From the NCBI RefSeq assembly GCF_002233755.1, contig NZ_NIFO01000025.1, forward strand, positions 1 through 64,000: 64,000 nt of DNA, written 5' to 3'. Shown in pieces: positions 9,246 through 19,518 of this stretch. The stretch's first letter is position 1. The number at the start of each line of letters is the position of its first letter. Under the pieces are notes generated by a model. It had not been told where the DNA came from, did no database searches, and saw only the letters and a program-made list of their open reading frames with translations. Made by a program: the position numbers and the translations under genes. Source of the DNA: Acinetobacter piscicola (lineage in GTDB: Bacteria > Pseudomonadota > Gammaproteobacteria > Pseudomonadales > Moraxellaceae).

Positions 9246-9695
9246 ATGGTTTCGCTAAGCAAATATTTTTTATGGTTTTTTGTTCTTTGTTTAGTGCTGA
9301 CTGTGGTTATGGGATTAATCAGTTTAATTGTTCCAAATCAAATTGCAGGGATTCTTATCGCATTTCCATACTTGATCAGTATGATCATTGTGTTGCATCT
9401 GTTTCTAAATCGACAAAAGAGAGCACCTACTCAACAAGAAAAGAAAAAATTTACGATAGGTTTTAGTTTGATTTTTTGGAGCTATAATTTAGTTGGTTTA
9501 ATTGGTGAAATTTTGTACTTTTCTCGACAAAACCCCGAGGTTTTAACAAACTTTCTATCTGGGTTACAAAATATTCAATTTTTAAGCATTTCAATTTTAA
9601 TGTTACTCATGCTTGCTGTTCCTTTATATTTAATTACTTACTGGTTTTATGGGAAGCAAGCGCAACGTATGGCAGCAAAAATGTTTGGAGCGTAA
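9246..9695 (+). CDS. small four-helix membrane protein (resembles the Acinetobacter ABZJ_00895 family)
   Basis: 149 residues, almost entirely hydrophobic, with four membrane segments (about 7-29, 33-51, 72-90, 112-137). A short basic loop (RQKRAPTQQEKKK) follows helix 2. Size and pattern recall the ABZJ_00895 family, described mainly in Acinetobacter, with no known function. The following epimerase gene starts 67 nt later on the same strand and may be co-transcribed. Confidence 0.6.
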   Translation: MVSLSKYFLWFFVLCLVLTVVMGLISLIVPNQIAGILIAFPYLISMIIVLHLFLNRQKRAPTQQEKKKFTIGFSLIFWSYNLVGLIGEILYFSRQNPEVLTNFLSGLQNIQFLSISILMLLMLAVPLYLITYWFYGKQAQRMAAKMFGA

Positions 9696-9762
9696 TTTTT
9701 TATCAATTGCTATTTTTCCAATAGCTCTAAAGACTTTAAAATAAAATAGGAATAAATAGAAA

Positions 9763-10659
9763 ATGAAAACAGTTTTAGTCACAGGTGCGACAGGATTTAT
9801 TGGCAGCCATTTACTTGAATATTTACTCAGTCATGGTTTTCAAGTGGTTGGATATTCACGACAACAAAAAACATCGACCAATGTACAGCTTCGATGGATC
9901 CAAGATTTTTCTGAACTTGAAAATTTAACCATAGATTATGTGGTGAATTTGGCAGGAGAAAGTATTGGAGAGGGGCGTTGGACAGCCAAACGCAAGCAAC
10001 AACTGATTCAAAGTCGTGTTGGTACGACACAAAAACTTTATTGCAGCTTAGAGCAATTTCAGATCAAACCTGAATGTATCGTTTCAGCTTCGGCAATTGG
10101 ATTTTACGGTATTGATTTCAATGAAAATTGGTCGGTTGAATGTGATGAAACATCACCATCTCAAAATATCTTTATGTCTGAATTGTGCCAAAAATGGGAA
10201 GCCGAAGCGCTAAGTCATCCAGACCAAAATACTAAAATTATGCGTTTAGCTGTTGTTTTTGGAAAAGGTGGTGGAATTTTGCCGCAAATATTATTACCCA
10301 TTAAACTGAATTTAATTGGAAAAATCGGTACAGGCCGTCAACCGATGACTTGGGTACATGTAGATGATGTGATTCAAGCCATTCTATTTTTATTTAAAAG
10401 TAATTCTCCTCAGAAGATTTATAATGTGGTTGCACCTGATCATATTTCTCAGTCGCAATTTGCACAGCTTGCATCACAGGTTTTAAAGCGTAAACCTTTG
10501 TTATTTTTACCAAGTTTTGTGATGAAAATCTTGATGGGCGAACAATCTCAATTGGTTTTAAATGGGCAGTATGTTCAACCCAAAGCTTTGCTAAAAGAGA
10601 ATTTTCAATTTCAATATGTAGATTTAACAAGTTCTTTACAGCAGATTGTGAATGCGTAA
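9763..10659 (+). CDS. yfcH: TIGR01777-family NAD(P)-dependent epimerase (YfcH-like)
   Basis: 298 residues. The Rossmann start TGATGFIGSHL (about 7-17) binds NAD(P). The segments NLAGESIGEGRW and SASAIGFYG, followed by a WVHVDDVI segment, are diagnostic of the TIGR01777/SDR39U1 (YfcH) subgroup of extended SDRs. The substrate is unknown. The C-terminal about 50 residues form the DUF1731-like tail. Convergent with thiO. Confidence 0.85.
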   Translation: MKTVLVTGATGFIGSHLLEYLLSHGFQVVGYSRQQKTSTNVQLRWIQDFSELENLTIDYVVNLAGESIGEGRWTAKRKQQLIQSRVGTTQKLYCSLEQFQIKPECIVSASAIGFYGIDFNENWSVECDETSPSQNIFMSELCQKWEAEALSHPDQNTKIMRLAVVFGKGGGILPQILLPIKLNLIGKIGTGRQPMTWVHVDDVIQAILFLFKSNSPQKIYNVVAPDHISQSQFAQLASQVLKRKPLLFLPSFVMKILMGEQSQLVLNGQYVQPKALLKENFQFQYVDLTSSLQQIVNA

Positions 10660-10704
10660 ATTCTAGTTACTCATCATCAACATCTGCTTATAAGACTCTC
10701 TTTT

Positions 10705-11814
10705 TCATCCAGCATGTTTTAAGCGTTCTGTAGAATAAGCATCTGCATTTACTAAAGTGTCTTGATTTAAAATAAGTTGCCTAAGCAATCGAGCAGATGC
10801 AGGCCCCATACATAAACCATTACGATAATGCCCAAAATTGGCCCAAAGATTATCGAGTTCAGGCATTCGCCCAATATAAGGAATACCTGTAGGTGAGCTT
10901 GGTCTTAAGCCAGCCCATTGTTTTACAATTGGAAAATCAGCAAGCTCAGGCACCATTTCTACACAAGCTTTATAAATGTTTTGCTGTGTTTGTACGCTTG
11001 GTCGATGATCAAAACCAATATTTTCCATACTTGAACCACAAACCACATGACCATCCATACGTGGAATGAGGTACATTACTTTGTTCATACACATGGTTGG
11101 TAACCAATTTTCAGGGGTTTTGAATAGCATCATTTGCCCTTGTACGGGTTCAACTGGGATTGAAAGCTGTAATTGTTCTGACCAACAGTTTGACCATGCA
11201 CCTGTCGCAATAACAAACTGATCTGCTTCAAAGTGTTGTCCACTTGATGTTTGGATAGATTGGATGTGTTGGTTTTGAATATTAAATTTTTCAATCCATG
11301 TATTTTCATACACTTCAACATTTGAGTGTTGTTTGAGATACGTAATCAGTGATTTGAGTAGTCTTGGATTTCTGATATTGGCTAAATGCGGAAAATAGAT
11401 CGCATGTTGAAATTGTTGTGAAATATGCGGATTAATATGTTCAAGTTGCGTTCTTTTTAAATATTCGCAATGTTGCATTGGGTCTTGGTATTGGTCTTTG
11501 TAATTGAGTCCAATATCAAAATCATCCTCATCAAAAATTAGCATACCCGTTTCGTGAATTTGAAAATCGATACCTGTTTCAGGTTGTAATTTTGCATTCC
11601 ATTGTTGATAAAACTGTTTTGCATATTGGGCAAGATGGTTGACTTCTTGAGGATATCGCCATGGATACATTGCAGAGAGAATACCACCTCCTGCCCATGA
11701 GGCAGCATGTCCAGCTTGTTGCTGGTCAAAAAGCGTGACTTTACAGCCTTGTTCTGCAAGTTCTAAGGCAGTGAGTAATCCGCTTACTCCTGCACCGATA
11801 ATGGCGATGTGCAT
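10705..11814 (-). CDS. thiO: glycine oxidase ThiO (FAD-dependent)
   Basis: Uses O2 and FAD to convert glycine to iminoglycine, the precursor for the thiazole ring of thiamine. The ATG at 11814 places the dinucleotide-binding motif IGAGVSG at residues 5-11 and gives 369 residues, the length of B. subtilis ThiO. An in-frame TTG 15 codons upstream would add a basic tail in front of the Rossmann fold and is less likely. Other family marks are GHAASWAGGGILS, the VIATGAWS segment and a C-terminal GLRPSSPTGIPYIG. No other thi genes are in the window. Confidence 0.85.
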   Translation of the reverse strand: MHIAIIGAGVSGLLTALELAEQGCKVTLFDQQQAGHAASWAGGGILSAMYPWRYPQEVNHLAQYAKQFYQQWNAKLQPETGIDFQIHETGMLIFDEDDFDIGLNYKDQYQDPMQHCEYLKRTQLEHINPHISQQFQHAIYFPHLANIRNPRLLKSLITYLKQHSNVEVYENTWIEKFNIQNQHIQSIQTSSGQHFEADQFVIATGAWSNCWSEQLQLSIPVEPVQGQMMLFKTPENWLPTMCMNKVMYLIPRMDGHVVCGSSMENIGFDHRPSVQTQQNIYKACVEMVPELADFPIVKQWAGLRPSSPTGIPYIGRMPELDNLWANFGHYRNGLCMGPASARLLRQLILNQDTLVNADAYSTERLKHAG

Positions 11815-11937
11815 TTTGTGTTTTATACCGATACTCAATTTTGTTTTAACCCGCCTCAATTACGCTTAGTTTTACTGTCGCTCTTTAAAACTTGCTTAGA
11901 TAGGGCTTTCAACTTTTCATTAAATTGATAATGAATA

Positions 11938-11970
11938 CCTCCCTTTTTTAAAGGGAGGTTGGGAGGGATT
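11938..11970 (+). repeat. CCTCCC palindromic repeat, copy R1
   Basis: CCTCCC-N9-GGGAGG hairpin followed by TTGGGAGGGATT. It starts 2 bp beyond the hemB stop codon. The same unit recurs at 17157, 17604 and 19519 (inverted), with a variant at 19585. It may also act as the hemB transcription stop. Confidence 0.8.
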
Positions 11971-11972
11971 GA

Positions 11973-13013
<1,041 letters not shown>

Positions 13014-13093
13014 CTAGGTCATAATTGTAGTCCTTTCATATGTCTTTTGGGGAAAAACTAACGTTTTTTCTCATTATTGGTTCCGAAATTATT

Positions 13094-13621
13094 ATGAGTG
13101 ATTCTTCTAAAACTGATTCTGCACCAAGCGAATCACAAAAAAAATGGACTGGTAACTTACATTTAGGTGCGAAAGCAGATTTAAATGTTGTTCTCAACCA
13201 GCTCACCACAGCATTTAATGGTTCACCTTATTTCTCGCACAACACCATGCAAATGCGTGTCGTGAATAATGAAATTGAAGGTTATATCGAAATGCAATCA
13301 TTCTTGATTGGAAATGTTGCCTTTCAGATTTTACATGGCGGTGTTGCTGCAACCTTATTGGATAGTATTGGTGGAATTGTGGCAATGGGGGAGCTTTATA
13401 AACGAGCAGAACCAGATCAACTGCCAGATACTTTAAAGAAAGTATCTCGTTTAGCAACGGTTGATATGCGGGTTGACTATTTGGCACCTGGCCGTGGTAA
13501 GCACTTCATTGCTAAAGCTGAAACTTTAAGAATGGGGCGTAAAGGTTGTACCATGCGTATGACTATGGTGAATGATGAAGGTCAAGCTATTGCAACTGCA
13601 ATCGCATCTTATGCCTATTAA
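13094..13621 (+). CDS. PaaI-like hotdog-fold thioesterase family protein
   Basis: 175 residues from the ATG at 13094; an upstream in-frame ATG at 13040 would add 18 hydrophobic residues from the hemB promoter region and is less likely. The hotdog signature HGGVAATLLDSIGGIVA is followed by VDMRVDYLAPGRG and a basic RMGRKGCTMRMTM strand, typical of PaaI/YigI-type acyl-CoA thioesterases, where the conserved Asp/Gly of the HGG...D helix activates water. The substrate is unknown. A strong terminator follows at 13669. Confidence 0.8.
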   Translation: MSDSSKTDSAPSESQKKWTGNLHLGAKADLNVVLNQLTTAFNGSPYFSHNTMQMRVVNNEIEGYIEMQSFLIGNVAFQILHGGVAATLLDSIGGIVAMGELYKRAEPDQLPDTLKKVSRLATVDMRVDYLAPGRGKHFIAKAETLRMGRKGCTMRMTMVNDEGQAIATAIASYAY

Positions 13622-13668
13622 ATTATCAAAGTGTACTAGTTAGTACAGATTGTATGAATTATGTCAAT

Positions 13669-13707
13669 ATAAGCCATCAAAATGAGCATTTTGATGGCTT
13701 ATTTTTT
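13669..13707 (+). terminator. Rho-independent terminator after the thioesterase gene
   Basis: A 16-bp perfect stem: ATAAGCCATCAAAATG (13669-13684) pairs with CATTTTGATGGCTTAT (13687-13702), with a 2-nt spacer between the arms. A T-run follows. About 50 nt beyond the stop codon. Confidence 0.92.
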
Positions 13708-13948
13708 ATGAAAAAGAAGATTAAAATCAATAGTATTACAGGAAATTTTCTAACTAAACTGATGAGTAATATTTTTATTCTCACATGATGATTTTTGTCT
13801 GTAAAATTGACCGCCACAAATTTTAAAAATATGGATTCAACTCATTATCCAATATTCGCCCCATTTAAGTTGTTAAGTTGAGTTTCAGCTTAGGTACTTA
13901 AACTCGGCTAAAGATAGTGATAGAGCCAACAAACGCTAGGAATATGCG
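13708..13948 (+). promoter_or_regulatory. leader region of the emrAB operon
   Basis: 240 bp between the terminator and emrA. An inverted repeat GAGTTT (13880-13885) / AAACTC (13900-13905) lies about 45-70 nt before the emrA ATG and could be an operator or leader hairpin. No linked MarR-type regulator (EmrR) is present. No clear -35/-10 pair could be assigned. Confidence 0.25.
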
Positions 13949-15106
13949 ATGACGGAAGCGCAAACGACGAATGCATCTCTTGATGAGGCAAATGAATCTC
14001 AAACAGATTTAGAGGCACAGCAAAAACGTAAGAAAATGCTAAAAATATTTGCAGCGATCATTATCGTAGCAGCGATTTTATATGCAATTTGGGCTTTGGT
14101 TTTTGGAAATTCTGTAGATACAGACAATGCCTATGTCGGTGCAGAAACTGCCGAAATCACTTCTATGGTCAGTGGGCAAGTTGAAAAAGTATTAGTGAGC
14201 GATACTCAGCAAGTTAAAAAAGGCGATGTATTGGTTATTATTGATCATCGTGATGCAAAAATTGCAGTTGCTCAAGCCGAAGCTGAATTAACCAAAGCGA
14301 AGCGTCAATATACACAAAGTTCTGCAAACAGTAGTTCATTGTCTTCACAAATTTTAGTGAGTGCCGATGACATTAACAGCGTGAAAGCGCAAGTGGCGCA
14401 AGCTGGTATTGCTTATCAACAAGCTCAACAAGAGTTTGCTCGCCGTCAGCAATTGAATGCTTCAGGTGCAATTTCTAAAGAAGAATTCACCAAATCACAA
14501 AGCGCTTTAAATAATGCAAAGGCAAGCGTAGATGTTGCACAAGCAGCGCTTGCGCAAGCTGAATCTAAGCGTAAAGCGGCACAAAGTAACTTAGATGCCA
14601 ATGAAGCATTGATAAAAGGTTCGTCGCAGTCTTCTACCCCCGATGTGTTGGTTGCTCAAGCTCGATTAGATCAAGCTTTATTGGACTTGCAACGTACTGA
14701 AATAAAAGCACCTTTAGATGGTGTGATTGCACGTCGTAGCATTCAAGTGGGGCAACGTATTGCAACAGGTTCAAGTTTGATGAAAATTGTTCCAATCAAT
14801 GCTTTGTATGTCGATGCAAACTTTAAAGAAAGCCAATTAAAAAATGTCAAAGTCGGCCAAAAAGCCACATTGACTTCAGATTTATACGGTAAAGATGTTG
14901 AATATCATGGCACGGTGATTGGTTTCTCTGGTGGTACTGGTTCAGCATTTGCACTGATTCCTGCACAAAACGCAACAGGGAATTGGATTAAAGTCGTTCA
15001 ACGTTTACCGGTACGAATCAAACTAGATCCTAAAGAATTAGCTGAGCATCCATTACGTGTGGGTTTATCTATGGAAGCTGAGGTCGATACCTCATCAGCG
15101 AAGTAA
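13949..15106 (+). CDS. emrA: EmrA-type membrane-fusion (HlyD family) efflux subunit
   Basis: 385 residues. A short cytosolic N terminus is followed by one membrane anchor (about 32-54), a biotinyl-lipoyl half-motif (about 65-95, GQVEKVLVSDTQQVKKGDVL), a long Ala/Gln-rich coiled coil (about 105-225), the second lipoyl half (APLDGVIARRSIQVGQ) and a beta-barrel domain. EmrA links the inner-membrane pump EmrB to an outer-membrane channel for export of hydrophobic toxins. Six nucleotides separate it from emrB, so the two form an operon. Confidence 0.92.
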   Translation: MTEAQTTNASLDEANESQTDLEAQQKRKKMLKIFAAIIIVAAILYAIWALVFGNSVDTDNAYVGAETAEITSMVSGQVEKVLVSDTQQVKKGDVLVIIDHRDAKIAVAQAEAELTKAKRQYTQSSANSSSLSSQILVSADDINSVKAQVAQAGIAYQQAQQEFARRQQLNASGAISKEEFTKSQSALNNAKASVDVAQAALAQAESKRKAAQSNLDANEALIKGSSQSSTPDVLVAQARLDQALLDLQRTEIKAPLDGVIARRSIQVGQRIATGSSLMKIVPINALYVDANFKESQLKNVKVGQKATLTSDLYGKDVEYHGTVIGFSGGTGSAFALIPAQNATGNWIKVVQRLPVRIKLDPKELAEHPLRVGLSMEAEVDTSSAK

Positions 15107-15112
15107 TGGCTT

Positions 15113-16639
15113 ATGAATAGCACAACTTTTCAAGGTGAGCTAAAAGGCGGTAAGTTATTACTGGCCGCTTTTTTCCTCGCATTGGCAAACTTCATGGTCG
15201 TTTTAGATATGACCATTGCCAATGTCTCCGTTCCTCATATTACGGGAAGCTTGGCAGTTTCAAGCTCGCAGGGAACATGGGTGATCACATCCTACGCTGT
15301 GGCAGAAGCGATTTGTGTACCGTTAACAGGTTGGCTAGCAGGGCGTTTTGGTGCGGTACGTATTTTTATTATTAGTTTGATTGGTTTTACTACATTTTCA
15401 GTCTTGTGTGGTTTATCCAATAGCTTGGCTATGCTAGTGCTTTGTCGTATTGGACAAGGTCTATTTGGTGGGCCAATCATGCCACTCAGCCAAACTTTGC
15501 TCATGCGTATTTTTCCGCCTGAAAAGCACTCTCAAGCCATGGGGATGTGGGCAATGACCACTGTTGTTGGCCCAATTTTAGGGCCGATTTTAGGTGGGAC
15601 GATCAGTGATAATTTCTCTTGGCACTGGATTTTCTTCATTAACATTCCTGTTGGTGTGATTTGTGCATTGGGCGTAATGCGATTAATGAAAGTCGCTGAG
15701 ACACCAACTGCCAAGCTTCCTATTGATACGATAGGATTAACACTTTTAATTGTGTGGATTGGTGCGCTTCAGTTGATGCTCGATCTAGGGCATGAACGAG
15801 ATTGGTTTAATAACACCTTTATTTGCATACTTGCTGTGATTCTCGTGATTGGTTTTATTGCCTTTTTTATCTGGGAATATTATGAAAAGCATCCAATCGT
15901 CAATATTCAAATCTTCCGCTACCGTGGTTTCACCATTGCAACGCTGTCCTTAGCATTTGCTTTTGCAGCTTTCTTTGGCAGTATTGTTTTGATTCCGCAA
16001 TGGGTACAAATCAACTTGGGCTATACCGCTTCATGGGCAGGCTATCTGACAGCAACGATGGGTTTTGGTAGTTTGTTAATGTCACCCATTGTGGCAAAAA
16101 TGGCGACCAAATACGATCCTAGAGCATTGGCGAGCTTTGGTTTGATGATCTTGGGCGGCGTCACATTGATGCGTTCTTTTTGGACTACAGATGCTGACTT
16201 TATGGCATTGGCTCTACCGCAGATTATTCAAGGGTTTGCAGTTCCACTGTTCTTTATTCCATTGTCAAATATTGCTTTGGGTGTTGTTCGTCCAGATGAA
16301 GTGGCTTCAGCTGCGGGTTTGATGAACTTTATGCGAACTATGGCGGGAGCAATTGGTGCATCTATTGCCGTAACCATTTGGGATGATCATGCGAAGTTGG
16401 CACGTAGTGAGATTGTTTCCACTATGCATGTTGAAGAAACGCAACGTAACTTGGTCAATAATGGTTTCAGCCCTGAAATGGCTTTAGGTACGATTTCCAA
16501 TTTAGTCGATAAAGAAGCTTTAACTCTTTCAGTCAATCATGTGTTTTTGATTTTTGCGATGATCTTTATTTTCGCAGGATTGATTATTTGGTTGTGTCCT
16601 AAACCGAAAGGAAGTGTGGGTGCAGGACATGCACACTAA
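15113..16639 (+). CDS. emrB: EmrB-type MFS multidrug efflux pump (DHA2, 14 helices)
   Basis: 508 residues with about 14 membrane helices. The N terminus contains LDMTIANVSVPHI, typical of DHA2/EmrB pumps. Motif A (GWLAGRFGAVRIF) and the antiporter motif C (VVGPILGPILGG) are both present. It exports hydrophobic compounds in exchange for protons through EmrA. Immediately downstream of emrA, with a terminator 17 nt past its stop. Confidence 0.92.
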   Translation: MNSTTFQGELKGGKLLLAAFFLALANFMVVLDMTIANVSVPHITGSLAVSSSQGTWVITSYAVAEAICVPLTGWLAGRFGAVRIFIISLIGFTTFSVLCGLSNSLAMLVLCRIGQGLFGGPIMPLSQTLLMRIFPPEKHSQAMGMWAMTTVVGPILGPILGGTISDNFSWHWIFFINIPVGVICALGVMRLMKVAETPTAKLPIDTIGLTLLIVWIGALQLMLDLGHERDWFNNTFICILAVILVIGFIAFFIWEYYEKHPIVNIQIFRYRGFTIATLSLAFAFAAFFGSIVLIPQWVQINLGYTASWAGYLTATMGFGSLLMSPIVAKMATKYDPRALASFGLMILGGVTLMRSFWTTDADFMALALPQIIQGFAVPLFFIPLSNIALGVVRPDEVASAAGLMNFMRTMAGAIGASIAVTIWDDHAKLARSEIVSTMHVEETQRNLVNNGFSPEMALGTISNLVDKEALTLSVNHVFLIFAMIFIFAGLIIWLCPKPKGSVGAGHAH

Positions 16640-16655
16640 ATTTTGATTTAAATGG

Positions 16656-16682
16656 AAAGCCTACTGAAAAGTGGGCTTTTTT
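16656..16682 (+). terminator. Rho-independent terminator of the emrAB operon
   Basis: AAAGCCTACT pairs with AGTGGGCTTT (one T-G pair) around a short A-rich loop, followed by TTTTT. Confidence 0.85.
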
Positions 16683-16729
16683 CTGGTCGCTATTCTGTCA
16701 GAGCAAAGCAATTTTTGGTGTTTTCTCTA

Positions 16730-16751
16730 TTGATCAAGATCAGGCTATAAT
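16730..16751 (+). promoter_or_regulatory. promoter of the cold-shock-domain gene, with an FNR-like half palindrome
   Basis: A perfect -10 TATAAT (16746-16751) sits 32 nt before the start codon. The -35 region is poor (TTCTCT at 17-nt spacing). TTGATCAAGATCAG (16730-16743) matches the FNR/Anr consensus TTGAT-N4-ATCAA at 9 of 10 positions, but overlaps the spacer, where it could only repress. The FNR reading is speculative. Confidence 0.4.
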
Positions 16752-16783
16752 AGGGGCATTGTGTACCACTATGGGGAATATCT

Positions 16784-17077
16784 ATGAAGTCTGAATTTCA
16801 GCAAGGGAAAATTAAACAATACGATGCCGATCGAGGCTTCGGGTTTATTGGTGGGCTTGAACAAGATATTTTCTTTCATATTTCTGATTTTCCGCTTGCA
16901 GATGGTGAGCCAAAGCGAAATGAAAGAGTTAAATTTATTGTTGTTGAAAACGATGGTAAGTTAAGAGCAATGAAAATTGAACGTGTTGAAGATCAATCAG
17001 CAAAGGCTAAAAAGACTAGAATTGTTGAAAACAATAAGTCGATTACCAATAATTTGTTGTCTAATTTTAGAAAGTGA
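16784..17077 (+). CDS. cold-shock-domain protein with C-terminal basic tail
   Basis: 97 residues. The cold-shock OB fold (about 5-68) has an RNP1-like RGFGFIG (17-23) and an RNP2-like IFFHISDF (29-36), which bind single-stranded RNA or DNA. The usual aromatic triad is partly kept. A Lys/Asn-rich tail (about 70-97) is longer than in the roughly 70-residue Csp proteins. It resembles the CSD half of the cold-shock/DUF1294 fusion proteins without the membrane part. A degenerate palindromic repeat follows the gene. Confidence 0.8.
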   Translation: MKSEFQQGKIKQYDADRGFGFIGGLEQDIFFHISDFPLADGEPKRNERVKFIVVENDGKLRAMKIERVEDQSAKAKKTRIVENNKSITNNLLSNFRK

Positions 17078-17085
17078 TGGTGTAA

Positions 17086-17117
17086 ATTCCTTCCAACCTT
17101 CTTTCTTAAAGAGGGAT
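17086..17117 (-). repeat. degenerate, inverted copy of the CCTCCC palindromic repeat
   Basis: TTCCTTCCAACCTTCTTT, followed by TTAAAGAGGGA, is a mutated version of the inverted unit seen intact at 19519-19550. It faces copy R2 at 17157. Confidence 0.5.
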
Positions 17118-17156
17118 TTTCCGTGAATTTTATAATGGTAGCGGATTCATGGTATT

Positions 17157-17189
17157 CCTCCCTTTTTTAAAGGGAGGTTAGGAGGGATT
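17157..17189 (+). repeat. CCTCCC palindromic repeat, copy R2
   Basis: CCTCCC hairpin followed by TTAGGAGGGATT, ending 16 nt before the DUF559 start codon. Its 12-nt tail is identical to that of R3 at 17604, so the DUF559 gene is bracketed by direct copies. Confidence 0.85.
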
Positions 17190-17205
17190 AAACAGAAGAA
17201 TAAAA

Positions 17206-17601
17206 ATGAAACCCTACAATAAAAACTTAAAACAACCCTCACGTGATCTCAGAAATAATATGACGGATGCGGAGTTGCTGCTTTGGAGAAGGTTACGCCG
17301 TAAACAAATTCATGGATTACAGTTTTATCGTCAAAAACCAATCTTAAATTATATCGTTGATTTTTATTGTCCATCTGCAAATTTAGTGATTGAGTGTGAT
17401 GGTGGTCAGCATTATACAGATGATGGTTTAGATGCTGATCGAGTCAGGGATGGGGCTTTGGCTGGGCTTGGTTTGATGGTGTTGAGATTTGATAATTTGC
17501 AGATTTTGAATGAGATTGATGGGGTGGTGGAGCAGATTTATTGTGTTGTTGAGCAAGGATTGGAACTTATCAAATTAGAATCTCCCTCTTGCGAAACATA
17601 G
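17206..17601 (+). CDS. DUF559 (Vsr-like/PD-(D/E)xK fold) nuclease-like protein
   Basis: 131 residues. The DUF559 core is complete: an N-terminal AELLLWRRLRRKQI helix, FYRQKPI, VDFYCPSANLVIECDGGQH (51-69) and VLRFDN near residue 95. D52, E63, D65 and the Q68-H69 pair occupy the positions of the restriction-endonuclease-like active site of Vsr-related proteins. The biological role is unproven. Direct copies of a 33-bp palindromic repeat flank it at 16 bp and 2 bp, which suggests that gene and repeats form a unit. It is convergent with the OLD gene. Confidence 0.8.
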   Translation: MKPYNKNLKQPSRDLRNNMTDAELLLWRRLRRKQIHGLQFYRQKPILNYIVDFYCPSANLVIECDGGQHYTDDGLDADRVRDGALAGLGLMVLRFDNLQILNEIDGVVEQIYCVVEQGLELIKLESPSCET

Positions 17602-17603
17602 TT

Positions 17604-17636
17604 CCTCCCTTTTTAAAAGGGAGGTTAGGAGGGATT
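17604..17636 (+). repeat. CCTCCC palindromic repeat, copy R3
   Basis: Begins 2 bp after the DUF559 stop codon and runs into the stop codon of the convergent OLD gene at 17635-17637. The hairpin probably also serves as a bidirectional transcription stop. Confidence 0.85.
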
Positions 17637-19446
17637 ATTTTAAGGTTATTGTTGGGATTGAATTTTCAAGATCTGCTAATTCATTCCAGCAAATAGCACC
17701 ATTTGGTAAAGTCGTATTGTTAATTTCTAAAATTCCATCCAAAAGTTGTTTAATCGTAGCGTATTTAATTTCACATTCTTTAATATTATTTATACAGTTT
17801 TCAGGTTTATCTGATTCTACTGTTTCTGCAAAATATGCTGATTCAAAGTTTATGAGTGATGCTATTACGCGTGATTTATTTGTCATTTGAGCTTTTATTT
17901 TATTGTTGTTAGTCCATGCAGGATTTGTGATAGTAATTGTGTCATAAACTTTATGTTTCTCTGAACTTAAGTCTTTATTTATTTTTTTACTTAGACATTG
18001 TTGTGTATCAGTGTCGTGAAGTACGTAATATTTGTTTTTAAAGTGATTTAATACTTTCATCATTGATGCAACAGTAACTTTTCCTCTTGCTCTAATTATA
18101 TTTAAATCATGGTAGTGTTCATTGATTAATGATTCTTTTTCACGGATATAATTAAATGCCGAGTATTCAGTGTCACCCTCTACAATGAGAATTTTTCCAC
18201 CAAAAAATGCTTGTGAAATATGTGAGTCGAATAAATTCATTAATTTTAAATTTTCTTTATCGTCAGCATCTAGCTGTACATTTTCAGGTCTATAAAGTGT
18301 TGAAGCTTCAATGTCATTATTAAGACTTTTTTCTACCCTAATAACAGTTGTGTGATCTTTACTTAAATCAATAAAATTCGGTGAATGTGTGGCAATCATT
18401 ATTTGCCAATTATTATTTTCTGGTAATGAATATAAAACATCGCGGGCGTTAGCGATAGCCAAAGGATGTAAACTTACTTCAGGTTCATCAAGAAGTAAGA
18501 TGTGAGAGGTATTGGAGCCTAAATTTTCATGCTGAGATTTTGCATTTTTTGTAGTTGTATTTTTAGCTTTGATGCCTTTATCAGCTAGAAGTTTTAAAAT
18601 GGTCCATAAGGCGGTTCGTCGACTACCACTTCCTTGTTTTTCCAAAGGGAATTTTTCTCCATTTATCGTCCCCATATGAACATCAAATTCATCACCAAGT
18701 AAAGTTATTTCTATTGGAGTATTTATTTCAGGTGAAGAGATTTTAAGTTCATGATTTGGAAATATTTTTCCAATTATTTCATTTGCAGAGGTTTCAAGTT
18801 CTTCAATATTTTGTGTTTGTTGACTTTTTGTAGTTTTTCTTAGGATATCTAATGACTCAATAATGGTCTCATAGATTGTTTTATCATCTTCATCTGAGCT
18901 TTTATGCGTTTTAATTGCCTCATCTAATAAATTTTTTAGTAGAGATTTAATAGCTCTTGCTTGAATTTCAGGTTCATCAAAAGTACTAACTCGGTGTGGT
19001 TTGGGTCTTCTAGCTTTTGCTACACTATTGACTCCCCAAGGCATTTTTTCAGCATCAGTTTGTATAGCAAATCTTTGTTCATGTATATTGAATCCAACTC
19101 GTATGGGGTCTTTCTTTGTACCCGTCCATGTCCATTTTTCTTTAACTAGAAAAGTTCCATCATCTAATGGTAAACACCATTCATTACCAGGTTTTGTATC
19201 ATTTGTCGTAATTGAGTGTACTTCGATTTCAGGTAAACAATCTGGAGAAACTTGATTATTATGAAAGTCAGACTCTTCTAATTGTAAATTGTCTGTAACA
19301 ACCTCAAAGGCTCTTAAAATTGTACTCTTACCAGCATTATTTGCTCCAACTAAAATTACAATTTTATCAATTTCTAATTCAATGGAATTTGATCCAATAC
19401 AACCAAAGTTTTTAATGATTAATTTTTTAATCTTTGGAATAGACAT
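17635..19446 (-). CDS. OLD-family ATPase with TOPRIM nuclease domain
   Basis: 603 residues. The N-terminal SMC/ABC-type ATPase has Walker A GANNAGKST (34-42). A glycine/serine-rich signature (EKQGSGSRR, about 267) and Walker B LLLDEPEVSLHP with an ATHSP switch follow. The C terminus carries a TOPRIM domain with LIVEGDTE (about 420) and a DTD acid triad in HDTDTQ (about 478), which chelate metal in OLD nucleases. No UvrD-like helicase gene is adjacent, so it is not a Gabija pair; it looks like a stand-alone (class 1) OLD protein. Such proteins are linked to phage defence. Palindromic repeats lie on both sides. Confidence 0.85.
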   Translation of the reverse strand: MSIPKIKKLIIKNFGCIGSNSIELEIDKIVILVGANNAGKSTILRAFEVVTDNLQLEESDFHNNQVSPDCLPEIEVHSITTNDTKPGNEWCLPLDDGTFLVKEKWTWTGTKKDPIRVGFNIHEQRFAIQTDAEKMPWGVNSVAKARRPKPHRVSTFDEPEIQARAIKSLLKNLLDEAIKTHKSSDEDDKTIYETIIESLDILRKTTKSQQTQNIEELETSANEIIGKIFPNHELKISSPEINTPIEITLLGDEFDVHMGTINGEKFPLEKQGSGSRRTALWTILKLLADKGIKAKNTTTKNAKSQHENLGSNTSHILLLDEPEVSLHPLAIANARDVLYSLPENNNWQIMIATHSPNFIDLSKDHTTVIRVEKSLNNDIEASTLYRPENVQLDADDKENLKLMNLFDSHISQAFFGGKILIVEGDTEYSAFNYIREKESLINEHYHDLNIIRARGKVTVASMMKVLNHFKNKYYVLHDTDTQQCLSKKINKDLSSEKHKVYDTITITNPAWTNNNKIKAQMTNKSRVIASLINFESAYFAETVESDKPENCINNIKECEIKYATIKQLLDGILEINNTTLPNGAICWNELADLENSIPTITLK

Positions 19447-19518
19447 TATTTTACCTCATAATAATAAAATTATTTACTTGATAATAATGCATTTAATTTT
19501 TTATTAAAAGGTTAATTT

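Noticed and set aside
17206..19446. DUF559 and OLD genes as a single two-gene defence operon (Gabija-like)
   Set aside because: The genes are convergent with a hairpin repeat between them, and no UvrD-type helicase is present; they are more likely separate insertions.
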